Source: Phormidesmis priestleyi (GTDB lineage: Bacteria > Cyanobacteriota > Cyanobacteriia > Phormidesmidales > Phormidesmidaceae). Taken from it: 11,092 nucleotides of DNA. The DNA lies in assembly GCA_003242115.1 (NCBI GenBank), contig QBMP01000053.1, positions 1 to 11,092 of the forward strand, read 5' to 3'. Shown here piece by piece: positions 5,610 to 11,092 of the stretch. A program made the position numbers and the translations under genes. Each line of letters begins with the position of its first letter. The first letter of the stretch is position 1. The notes beneath the pieces were generated by a model. It saw only the letters and a list, made by a program, of their open reading frames with translations. It was not told the origin of the DNA and made no database searches.

Positions 5610-6242
5610 ATGACTGCCCTACAGGTTTCCGCCCGCGAACTGGTTCAAGCTGCCTATGAAAACCGCTACACCTGGGACAAGGCTTTTCCGGGATACACCA
5701 CAGAGGTCACTCTAAAGCTCGGTGATCAAACCTTTCAGGGCACAGCAAAGGTGAATCCTGACCTGTCTGCCGAAGTGTTTGGGGTTGAAGATGAAACCGC
5801 TCATAAAACGATTAAAAATCAGCTTTGGGAAGTGGCAATTCACCGCGTCAGCCGTCCTTTTGAATCGGTTCATGGCAAAAACACCTTTAAAGTAGACGGC
5901 ACTGAAGCTGACGGGGCTGTAAAAATTGCCGTAGGCGGCAGCTCAGAAGGCGACGCTTATAAGGTAAAAGGAAACGAGTTTACGATGGTGCACCGGCACA
6001 TTCACGGCACGGTGGTGACTATTGACACTTTTAGCTCATACGATACGGGCAGCGGTTACTTGTCGCACACCTACGACTCGGTGTATCACGATCCAAAAAC
6101 GGGTGAGCTGAAGCAAGGGCGCAGCGAGTTTGTTGATGACTATACCCAAGTGGGTAGCTACACGATTTTGGCTAAGCGAACGGTAACGTCAGCAGATGGC
6201 CCTGATATGGAAATTTCGTTTTCTAATATTGAGCTGCTGTAG
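5610..6242 (+). CDS. DUF3386-family protein
   Basis: The 210-residue protein matches my recollection of the cyanobacterial and plant-plastid DUF3386 family along its full length: an N-terminal AAYENRYTWDKAFPGYTTEV, an HGKNTF region mid-protein, IDTFSSYDTGSGYLSHTYDSVY, and a C-terminal SNIELL. It has no signal peptide, membrane segment or recognisable catalytic motif. Function is unknown. It appears to be the first gene of an operon with the DUF4336 gene 9 bp downstream. The ATG overlaps the stop of a 24-codon upstream ORF as ATGA, and the leader holds competing hairpins, so its expression may be controlled at the RNA level (inference). Confidence 0.88.
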   Translation: MTALQVSARELVQAAYENRYTWDKAFPGYTTEVTLKLGDQTFQGTAKVNPDLSAEVFGVEDETAHKTIKNQLWEVAIHRVSRPFESVHGKNTFKVDGTEADGAVKIAVGGSSEGDAYKVKGNEFTMVHRHIHGTVVTIDTFSSYDTGSGYLSHTYDSVYHDPKTGELKQGRSEFVDDYTQVGSYTILAKRTVTSADGPDMEISFSNIELL

Positions 6243-6251
6243 CGCTTTGAC

Positions 6252-7427
6252 ATGACCCAATCCGCTGACCAAGCTTGGCCTTTGTGGCCAATCGTGCCGC
6301 TCTATCCGTATGGTCGGCGGCGCACTTTTGTTCGCGAAATTATTCCTGATAAGCTCTGGCTATTTGAGCAGGTGCAGGGAATTTTTTATGTGGTGGTGCC
6401 GATTCGGATGACGGTGGTAAAGCTGGCGGCGGGGGGGCTGCTGGCTTTTTCGCCGGTTGCGCCGACGCGCGAGTGTGTGCGGCTATTGCAAGCACTAGAA
6501 GCGGTGCATGGGGCGGTGAAATATGTGATTTTGCCGACGGTGACGGGAGTGGAGCATAAGTATTTTGCGGGGCCGTTTGCCCAAAAGTTTAGGCGATCGC
6601 AAGTCTATGTCGCGCCTAATCAGTGGAGTTTTCCCCTAGATTTGCCGTTAAGCTGGCTGGGTTTTCCGGCCAAGCGCACGCATATTTTGCCAGCCGATTC
6701 GCGTCAAGCGCCTTTTTATGATGAGTTTGACTATGCGATTATTGGCCCGATTGAGCTGAGCGTGAAGCCCTATACAGAGGTGACTTTTTTTCATCGAGAG
6801 ACGCGATCGCTGATCGTCCTTGATGCCGTTCTTTCAATTCCGTCAGATCCGCCCTTTGTCGTTGCCCAAGACCCTTTTCCGCTGCTTTTTCACGCTCGTG
6901 ACAGCGCCTTAGATCCGTTAGCAGATACAGATGAAAATCGGCGCAAGGGCTGGGCGAGAATTTCGCTGTTTGCTTTTTACTTTCAGCCCGATGCGCTGGC
7001 GGTGCCGAAATTGGGTCAGCTTTTAAAAGATGCGGTGAAAGCGAGCGATCGCTCTAAGAAAAATTATTTTGGCCTCTATCCTTTTCAGTGGCAGAGCGAC
7101 TGGTATTCGTCTTTTGAAGCCTTGCGAGCCGATGGACGCCTGATTGTTGCGCCAATTTTGCAGACCCTGATCTTCAACCGTGGGGCTAAAGCTGTCTTGG
7201 CTTGGGTTGAGCAAATTGCCGCATGGGACTTTGAGCAAATTATTCCGGCTCACTTTAGCGCTCCGGTGACGGCTAACTCGGCTGATTTTTACCGCGCTTT
7301 CGAGTTTTTACGTCGGCCGAATTCTCAGAGCTGGTCAGGGTTTGATCACGATTTTCCAGCGGCAGATTTGGCCACGCTAGGACAAATTGACCGGCAGCTA
7401 CAGGGCAACTCGTTGCCGCCCTCCTAG
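6252..7427 (+). CDS. DUF4336-family protein, metallo-beta-lactamase-like fold
   Basis: The 391-residue protein carries the DUF4336 signature: LWLFEQVQGIFYVVVPIRMTVVKL (34-58 region), GGLLAFSPVAPT (61-72), EHKYFAGPFAQKF (101-113), then SLIVLDAVLSIP (186-197) and IIPAHFSAPV (330-339). DUF4336 proteins are thought to share the metallo-beta-lactamase fold. His102, Asp191 and His334 sit where that fold often has metal ligands, but the full HxHxDH motif is absent, so hydrolase activity is doubtful. Reaction and substrate are unknown. The gene starts 9 bp after the DUF3386 stop and is probably cotranscribed. A 7-G run at 6431-6437 is a potential slippage site. No signal peptide is seen. Confidence 0.87.
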   Translation: MTQSADQAWPLWPIVPLYPYGRRRTFVREIIPDKLWLFEQVQGIFYVVVPIRMTVVKLAAGGLLAFSPVAPTRECVRLLQALEAVHGAVKYVILPTVTGVEHKYFAGPFAQKFRRSQVYVAPNQWSFPLDLPLSWLGFPAKRTHILPADSRQAPFYDEFDYAIIGPIELSVKPYTEVTFFHRETRSLIVLDAVLSIPSDPPFVVAQDPFPLLFHARDSALDPLADTDENRRKGWARISLFAFYFQPDALAVPKLGQLLKDAVKASDRSKKNYFGLYPFQWQSDWYSSFEALRADGRLIVAPILQTLIFNRGAKAVLAWVEQIAAWDFEQIIPAHFSAPVTANSADFYRAFEFLRRPNSQSWSGFDHDFPAADLATLGQIDRQLQGNSLPPS

Positions 7428-7469
7428 TATGTGGAGAATGGGCCTTGTGGATGACCTGCTAACCGAGCG

Positions 7470-8636
7470 CTAGCGCCGCGCTGTCTCTTGCAAAATGACG
7501 GCTTCGTAAGGGATAACGCCCGTCTGGTCGCTGCCCAAACACTCAGCGGCGGCTTTGGATAAATCCAGGGAGCGATCGCCCACATACGGGCCTCGGTCAT
7601 TGACTCTGACCACCACCGTTTTGTTATTAGTCAGGTTGCGAACTTTAAGCTGTGTGCCAAACGGCAGTGATTTATGAGCGACGCTCAGCTCGTTTTGGTC
7701 GTAGGTTTCGCCATTGGCGGTTGGCCGTCCGTGAAAGTAAGGCCCATACCAAGAGGCTTTGCCTGATAGCTCAATGGCAGAAGGCTGCAAGTCTTGCAGC
7801 GTCATTTGCGCGTCGCCAACGCTCAGCGGCTCAGTATCTAGCGCTATTCGTAAGTTATTGGCCCAGGCCACCGCCGCCCATTCTTTGGAGTAGCCTACGT
7901 CTTTGGCCATCGCCTCGTCAATTGAGAACAACGGCTGATCGCCAGCCGCCACCTGAAAATTATCAGAATCTGTGGTGAAGTGGGTGAGTGAGTGACTAGG
8001 TGAGTGAGTGGGCGCGATCGCGTCTGCTTCAAAGTCTGCCTGCCGAATCAGTCGCTGGATCTGCTGAGCCAGCGAAAATGCCCGATCTTTATCGGCGACA
8101 TAGCCCAGAGTTTTGTGCTTAAGACTAAGGCGATAGCGCCGGGCTCCAGATTTCAGATGGCGCTGGGCTGCGGGCAGACATTGCTCTATCAAGGGTGTTG
8201 CCCAAGGGGCATTTTCAGCCTTGGCCTGCTGATTGCTAACGCTGACCAGGGCAACTTGAATGTCTGCTTGAGTCCCCCAGCTTTTCCAATCTTGACTATT
8301 GGCCCAGTGCAGCGGCACGGTTGAGCTAGGCTGCGCCAGTCCTAAAACGCTGCCCACTTGAGCGGCTCTAAACGCTTGGCCAACAAAGCCAAACGAATGC
8401 ATCAGGTGAGAAGACGCTAGCCAGCGAGCAGGCACAGACAAATTTTCGATACCCCAAAAACCAACGCCTTTTCTCCAAGCATCTGCTGAAATAGGCTCAA
8501 TCGCGGTTATTGCCGATGTAATTGCCGGTGTGATTGCAGGCAAAGGCGCGGCAGACAAAGCACCCGCGTCGGCCACTACGCTAGGTACGTTGTTTTGCAC
8601 CTCTTGACTCGAAGGGGGTAAAGAAGGGACATCCAT
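7470..8636 (-). CDS. RlpA-like double-psi beta-barrel protein
   Basis: The 388-residue protein ends in an RlpA-type double-psi beta barrel (about 290-385): ASWYGPYFHGRPTANGE, AHKSLPFGTQLKVRN, VVVRVNDRGPY and RSLDLSKAAA, with the conserved Asp of NDRGPY at 347. RlpA-like proteins bind or cleave glycan strands of peptidoglycan and act in the periplasm. The preceding 290 residues are a less conserved region, as in other cyanobacterial members; no C-terminal SPOR domain is present. Oddly, the N-terminus (MDVPSLPPSSQEVQNN) is not a signal peptide, and the frame has a stop 33 nt upstream with no other start, so export is unexplained. Repeats AITP/AITS/AITA (36-47) and THSPSHSLTH (210-219) come from tandem DNA repeats. 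Septal function is not shown. Confidence 0.85.
   Translation of the reverse strand: MDVPSLPPSSQEVQNNVPSVVADAGALSAAPLPAITPAITSAITAIEPISADAWRKGVGFWGIENLSVPARWLASSHLMHSFGFVGQAFRAAQVGSVLGLAQPSSTVPLHWANSQDWKSWGTQADIQVALVSVSNQQAKAENAPWATPLIEQCLPAAQRHLKSGARRYRLSLKHKTLGYVADKDRAFSLAQQIQRLIRQADFEADAIAPTHSPSHSLTHFTTDSDNFQVAAGDQPLFSIDEAMAKDVGYSKEWAAVAWANNLRIALDTEPLSVGDAQMTLQDLQPSAIELSGKASWYGPYFHGRPTANGETYDQNELSVAHKSLPFGTQLKVRNLTNNKTVVVRVNDRGPYVGDRSLDLSKAAAECLGSDQTGVIPYEAVILQETARR
7983..8010. repeat. GGTGAGTGAGTG direct repeat in the rlpA-like gene
   Basis: GGTGAGTGAGTG occurs at 7983-7994 and again at 7999-8010, with a 16-bp period. It encodes the low-complexity THSPSHSLTH linker of the RlpA-like protein. 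Confidence 0.9.
8502..8537. repeat. 12-bp degenerate tandem repeat, three units, in the rlpA-like gene
   Basis: The units are CGCGGTTATTGC, CGATGTAATTGC and CGGTGTGATTGC. On the coding (minus) strand they give AITP, AITS and AITA, a four-codon unit like that of the P450 repeat. Confidence 0.85.
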
Positions 8637-8952
8637 ACGCTTTAATTTGAGTCCTTTTGGTAACTGTTAGGCAGCTGTTTTAGGGGGCTAGTTCGCAAAT
8701 GAACTGCTAACCAATGCGCGAGATCCGGGGCATTCTGTATCACACCTTACAATTATACAGACTTCATCTCGTCTTCAGAATTCTTCATAAGCAAGGCCAC
8801 CCAATGATCCCAGCAAGTCAGGATCTCTTAAAGAAGCTGAAAAGGATAAGCGCCAAGCGATTGAGCGTAAACTTTCTCTAAATACTGAGACGATAAGGGG
8901 CTGAGTTTTGAAAAGCTGATGGACTGATGGGTCTCAACCTATTGACAATATT
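8637..8952. other. Divergent intergenic region with structured leader, no gene called
   Basis: The region separates the rlpA-like gene (minus) from the M28 peptidase gene (plus). It holds a minus-strand TATAAT and a leader of about 110 nt. In that leader GGTTA(GCA)GTTC can pair with GAACTAGCC, while GTTAGCAG can instead pair with CTGcCTAAC. A 55-codon plus-strand ORF (8714-8881) overlaps this and has no Shine-Dalgarno. Another frame (to the TGA at 8902) reads like coding, with LKEAEKDKRQAIERKLSL, but has no start codon and may be a remnant. Two TTGACA boxes lie at 8942 and 8953. Confidence 0.5.
8752..8757 (-). promoter_or_regulatory. TATAAT -10 box for the rlpA-like gene
   Basis: A perfect minus-strand TATAAT sits about 115 nt before the ATG. 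The -35 region at 17-bp spacing is poor (TTCTGA), so the promoter is plausible but unproven. Confidence 0.5.
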
Positions 8953-8976
8953 TTGACAACGTGTAAAAAGACCAAC

Positions 8977-9870
8977 ATGCCTATGTCGCTGTTATCACCG
9001 CTATCACCCCCGCCTGAAAATCTCGCGGCGATCGCCCAGCAGCTTGAGGGACACTTGCGATCGCTCACTGGCCCGCGCGATCCATACCTCCACTCTGGCA
9101 GATACGAACTTGCCCAACGCTACATTTGCGCAGAGCTTAGCCAGTACGGCTCACTCACAAGCCAGCAATTTTTAGTGCAAGCCCGCAAACACTTTAATTG
9201 GCAGATCACCATCCCAGGCCGCAAACCTGCCCTAGCGCCCGTTTTGATCGGGGCTCATTACGACACGGTTCCAGGTTCTCCCGGCGCAGATGACAATGCC
9301 AGCGGCGTCGCCGTTTTGCTCAGCCTCGCCGCGCTGCTATGTGATCCGCTTGATCGCCCTCGCCGCAGCCTTCACTTCGTCGCCTTTGACCTGGAAGAAT
9401 ACGGCCTCGTGGGCAGTCAGGTCTGCGCCGAAAGCTGGCGGGCTCAGCAGAAATCGCTTCATCTCATGCTGTCGCTCGAAATGCTGGGCTATTTTTCATC
9501 TGCACCTGACTCGCAGCAGTATCCGCTGCCGGTGCTGAGCCGAATTTATCCCAGTACGGGCAATTTTATTGCGCTGATTGGCAATGCGGCGACGACCTTG
9601 CGCATGATGGCGATCAAGCGGCACATGAAGCAGGTCGGAATGCCCTGCGAGTGGCTGCCAGTGATCAAGCAGGGACAGCAAATTCCGCGAACCCGTGACA
9701 GCGATCATGCGCCTTTTTGGGATGCGGGCTATCCGGCAATGATGGTGACCGACACGGCCAATTTGCGCAGCCCCCACTATCACAAGGCTTCAGATACGCT
9801 AGAAACGCTAGATATCGCGGCAATGGCCAAAATTACGCTAGGTTTGGCGGCTAGCTTGCGCCACATGTAG
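8977..9870 (+). CDS. M28-family zinc metallopeptidase, putative aminopeptidase
   Basis: The protein has 297 residues from ATG 8977. The two-zinc site of family M28 is visible: GAHYDTVPGSPGADDNASG (His94, Asp96, Asp105/106), FDLEEYG (Glu140/141, the general base and a ligand), SLEMLGY (Glu168) and SPHYHKASDTLETLD with His269 near the C-terminus. The family removes N-terminal residues from peptides, so cytoplasmic peptide turnover is likely because no signal peptide is seen. Its actual substrate is unknown. The frame is open from TTG 8953 and a second ATG lies at 8983. ATG 8977 is chosen by codon preference only, as none of the three has a clear Shine-Dalgarno. TTGACA at 8953 may instead be promoter sequence. 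Confidence 0.9.
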   Translation: MPMSLLSPLSPPPENLAAIAQQLEGHLRSLTGPRDPYLHSGRYELAQRYICAELSQYGSLTSQQFLVQARKHFNWQITIPGRKPALAPVLIGAHYDTVPGSPGADDNASGVAVLLSLAALLCDPLDRPRRSLHFVAFDLEEYGLVGSQVCAESWRAQQKSLHLMLSLEMLGYFSSAPDSQQYPLPVLSRIYPSTGNFIALIGNAATTLRMMAIKRHMKQVGMPCEWLPVIKQGQQIPRTRDSDHAPFWDAGYPAMMVTDTANLRSPHYHKASDTLETLDIAAMAKITLGLAASLRHM

Positions 9871-9871
9871 C

Positions 9872-9894
9872 GCTCTACAATCAGGCTCTACAAT
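9872..9894. repeat. 10-bp direct repeat just after the M28 gene
   Basis: GCTCTACAAT occurs at 9872-9881 and 9885-9894, separated by CAG, directly after the stop codon of the M28 gene. It is probably a local duplication. Confidence 0.8.
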
Positions 9895-9922
9895 GAAGCC
9901 CTAAAATAAGCGACAAGTGACT

Positions 9923-9936
9923 GGCCGATTTCGGCC
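9923..9936. terminator. Small GC-rich hairpin after the M28 gene
   Basis: GGCCG-ATTT-CGGCC forms a 5-bp stem with a four-base loop about 52 nt after the M28 stop. No T-run follows, so a terminator role is weakly supported. It also lies inside the open frame of the next ORF. Confidence 0.3.
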
Positions 9937-9987
9937 TCAGAAGATTGGCTGCAACGGCAGACTTCAGCGGTTGAGAGTGTCCGCATT

Positions 9988-10275
9988 TTGGCCGAGCCAA
10001 TTGCGACTTGGATAGCGATCGCTCCCCCTGAACAGCGCTATTTGATGACATCGCTCGCCGCCAAGCTCAGCTTTGACTCTCAACTCGCCTACACCGTTAA
10101 TCAGTTTGGCCAACAACTTCCCCCGCCCAACAGCATCGCTGAGGCTTACCACAAGCGTTTGGAAATGGAGCTAATGAATGTAGCATCTGAGAAAAAAGTG
10201 CGCGATCGCCAAAACTCATCACAAATCGCCAGCTTAGACAAAATTTTGACCTGTGAAGCTGACCAGTGGCCGTAA
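9988..10275 (+). CDS. Small hypothetical protein, start uncertain, possibly 5'-damaged
   Basis: From TTG 9988 the ORF gives 95 residues (LAEPIATWIAIAPPEQRYLMTS, then a charged C-terminus with KKVRDRQN). I do not recognise a family. Helices are likely, and there is no signal peptide or membrane segment. The frame stays open upstream to a TAA at 9907, and the extra 26 codons (DWPISASEDWLQRQ, then TSAVESVRI) read like the same protein. Yet they contain no ATG, GTG or TTG, so either the protein starts at TTG 9988 or the original start has been lost. Two HIP1 octamers (10015 and 10202) lie in the gene. It is convergent with cytM. Confidence 0.55.
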   Translation: MAEPIATWIAIAPPEQRYLMTSLAAKLSFDSQLAYTVNQFGQQLPPPNSIAEAYHKRLEMELMNVASEKKVRDRQNSSQIASLDKILTCEADQWP

Positions 10276-10293
10276 TCGCTGACAGTCTCTCTC

Positions 10294-10794
10294 CTACAGC
10301 GTTTCCAAATAATCTAATAGATCGGCCATATCCTTAGCATTTGGCTGAAATTGCGGCATTGGCGGCGTTTTTCCACTAATTACCTGTTGAATCAGCGCCA
10401 CCTGCGACTTACGATCAGACACCCCATGCAGATCCGGCCCCACTTCACCGGCTGCTTCTAACCCGTGACAAACCGCACAGTTTAGCTGAAAAATATCGTG
10501 GCCTCTAGCCGCATCACCCGTTAGAGCCAGCACATTGCGAATGTAAGGGTCGCTCATTTGCATCGCGTGTACCCCCCATGTCATGAGGATAAAAGCTACC
10601 AGCACCCCCACCACTATCACCGCCATGCGCTGAATTAAGTTAGTCGAATCGGTCACTGAGCTGCCTGCATTTTGACTTGTTTTTTGACTTGCTTCTTGAC
10701 TGTTTTTTTGATGGGCCTTTGGATTATCCTGCGGATTAATGTCATCCTGAGTTTGCACCATTTGCTTATGGACACTATTTGTCGCCACACTCAT
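10294..10794 (-). CDS. cytM: Cytochrome cM, membrane-anchored c-type cytochrome
   Basis: The protein has 166 residues from ATG 10794. A long hydrophilic N-terminus rich in Gln/Asn/Ser (1-52) precedes one membrane segment at about 57-77 (MAVIVVGVLVAFILMTWGV). A c-type haem domain follows: SDPYIRNVLALTGD, then the haem-binding CAVCH (Cys106, Cys109, His110), GPDLHGV, and TPPMPQF with Met146 as likely sixth ligand, ending MADLLDYLETL. These features match cyanobacterial CytM, a low-abundance cytochrome reported to influence photosynthesis and respiration under mixotrophic conditions. The N-terminus is longer than I recall for Synechocystis CytM and carries a KNSQ/EASQ/KTSQ repeat. TTG 10815 would add 7 residues. 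The gene diverges from petG. Confidence 0.9.
   Translation of the reverse strand: MSVATNSVHKQMVQTQDDINPQDNPKAHQKNSQEASQKTSQNAGSSVTDSTNLIQRMAVIVVGVLVAFILMTWGVHAMQMSDPYIRNVLALTGDAARGHDIFQLNCAVCHGLEAAGEVGPDLHGVSDRKSQVALIQQVISGKTPPMPQFQPNAKDMADLLDYLETL
10669..10714. repeat. About 12-bp degenerate tandem repeat in the cytM 5' end
   Basis: Four T-rich units with the pattern TTTTTTGACTTG (ATTTTGACTTG, TTTTTTGACTTG, CTTCTTGACTG, TTTTTTTGATGG) follow one another. On the coding strand they give the KNSQ, EASQ, KTSQ series before the CytM membrane segment. Confidence 0.7.
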
Positions 10795-10850
10795 AATCTT
10801 GTAACAAGTCTTCAACTACATATAGCTTAAGATTTTTTCAGAGAATAAGC

Positions 10851-10866
10851 CAAGTTAATTAACTTG
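10851..10866. promoter_or_regulatory. Perfect 16-bp palindrome between cytM and petG
   Basis: CAAGTTAATTAACTTG is a gapless perfect palindrome in the divergent promoter region, 56 bp from the cytM ATG and 81 bp from the petG start. It is a candidate operator for one or both genes; the binding protein is unknown and it is not an NtcA-type GTA-N8-TAC site. Confidence 0.5.
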
Positions 10867-10932
10867 AATGTATTTCTGCACGTAGGTTCTCATTTCACAT
10901 TAAAATTAAGCTCTGAAAGCTTTTAGAACCAA

Positions 10933-10940
10933 GAGAGGAA
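10933..10940 (+). promoter_or_regulatory. Shine-Dalgarno of petG
   Basis: GAGAGGAA ends 7 nt before a GTG codon and fixes that GTG (10948) as the petG start. Confidence 0.8.
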
Positions 10941-10947
10941 AATTACT

Positions 10948-11061
10948 GTGGTAGAGCCTTTACTATCCGGCATCGTTTTAGGTCTTATTCCGGTGACGCT
11001 GATTGGCCTATTCGTTGCTGCCTACATGCAGTACCGACGTGGCGATCAGCTTGGCGGCTAA
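10948..11061 (+). CDS. petG: Cytochrome b6f complex subunit PetG
   Basis: The gene encodes 37 residues, the usual length of PetG. It begins [20 protein letters not shown], continues through a single membrane helix to [15 protein letters not shown], and ends with the basic QYRRGDQ tail typical of the family. PetG is a small one-helix subunit needed for assembly or stability of the cytochrome b6f complex in the thylakoid membrane. The start is GTG, supported by a good Shine-Dalgarno. It diverges from cytM, so both neighbours belong to electron transport. Recognition is near certain. Confidence 0.97.
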   Translation: MVEPLLSGIVLGLIPVTLIGLFVAAYMQYRRGDQLGG

Positions 11062-11092
11062 TACGTGCGTTTAAAACGATCTAAACCTTGCT

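Noticed and set aside
6431..6437. 7-G run in the DUF4336 gene as a phase-variation switch
   Set aside because: It is short, encodes Gly codons naturally, and the frame is intact; nothing else suggests phase variation.
8637..8757. Possible c-di-AMP (ydaO-type) riboswitch before the rlpA-like gene
   Set aside because: Such switches can precede cell-wall genes, but the leader is too short and lacks the conserved core sequences.
8714..8881. 55-codon plus-strand ORF (MREIRGILYHTLQLYR...)
   Set aside because: No Shine-Dalgarno, no family recognised, and it overlaps the likely promoter and leader of the rlpA-like gene.
9964..10152. Minus-strand ORF opposite the small hypothetical gene
   Set aside because: It is a shadow of the plus-strand frame with no family features.

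Overview
This window reads as ordinary chromosome from a cyanobacterium. Four things point that way. PetG of the cytochrome b6f complex and a cytochrome cM are encoded back to back. Several cyanobacterial families of unknown function are present (DUF3747, DUF3386, DUF4336), together with a CYP120-type P450. The octamer GCGATCGC (HIP1) occurs at least 13 times in 11 kb, against about 0.2 expected by chance. No phage, transposon, tRNA, rRNA or CRISPR array is visible. A filamentous or Leptolyngbya/Synechococcus-like lineage is a guess from the protein styles only.

Layout, left to right. A secreted DUF3747 protein runs off the left edge on the minus strand, with a strong hairpin in its leader. 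A dyad-rich intergenic region precedes a 62-codon piece of a YHS-type protein that keeps only the C-terminal part of the family. A CYP120-like P450 (minus) lies head-to-head with an exported-looking methionine sulfoxide reductase MsrA (plus), only about 35 bp apart. After a repeat-bearing gap comes a TVP38/TMEM64 (VTT) membrane protein, convergent with a two-domain DUF2945 (HVA1/Tudor-like) protein on the minus strand. A small basic conserved-looking protein follows, then a tight pair, DUF3386 and DUF4336, probably one operon with a structured leader. An RlpA-like double-psi beta-barrel protein (minus) is convergent with that pair. Next are an M28 zinc peptidase, a small ORF whose coding pattern extends upstream of any usable start codon, cytM (minus) and petG (plus). 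CytM and petG diverge around a perfect 16-bp palindrome.

How the genes relate. Most look like single-gene units. The clear functional link is cytM/petG (photosynthetic and respiratory electron transport). The DUF3386-DUF4336 spacing of 9 bp suggests cotranscription, but both functions are unknown. MsrA (oxidised-methionine repair) and the P450 may share a regulatory region, but a shared pathway is not shown.

No convincing new multi-gene system was found. The most distinctive pattern is a set of short tandem repeats with a period near 12 bp, which encode tetrapeptide repeats in three unrelated proteins (P450, RlpA, CytM); a non-coding example lies downstream of msrA. Other points worth checking are the cytM/petG palindrome, the two short upstream ORFs that overlap start codons as GTGA or ATGA, the start-less ORF near 9.9-10.3 kb, and the truncated YHS gene.
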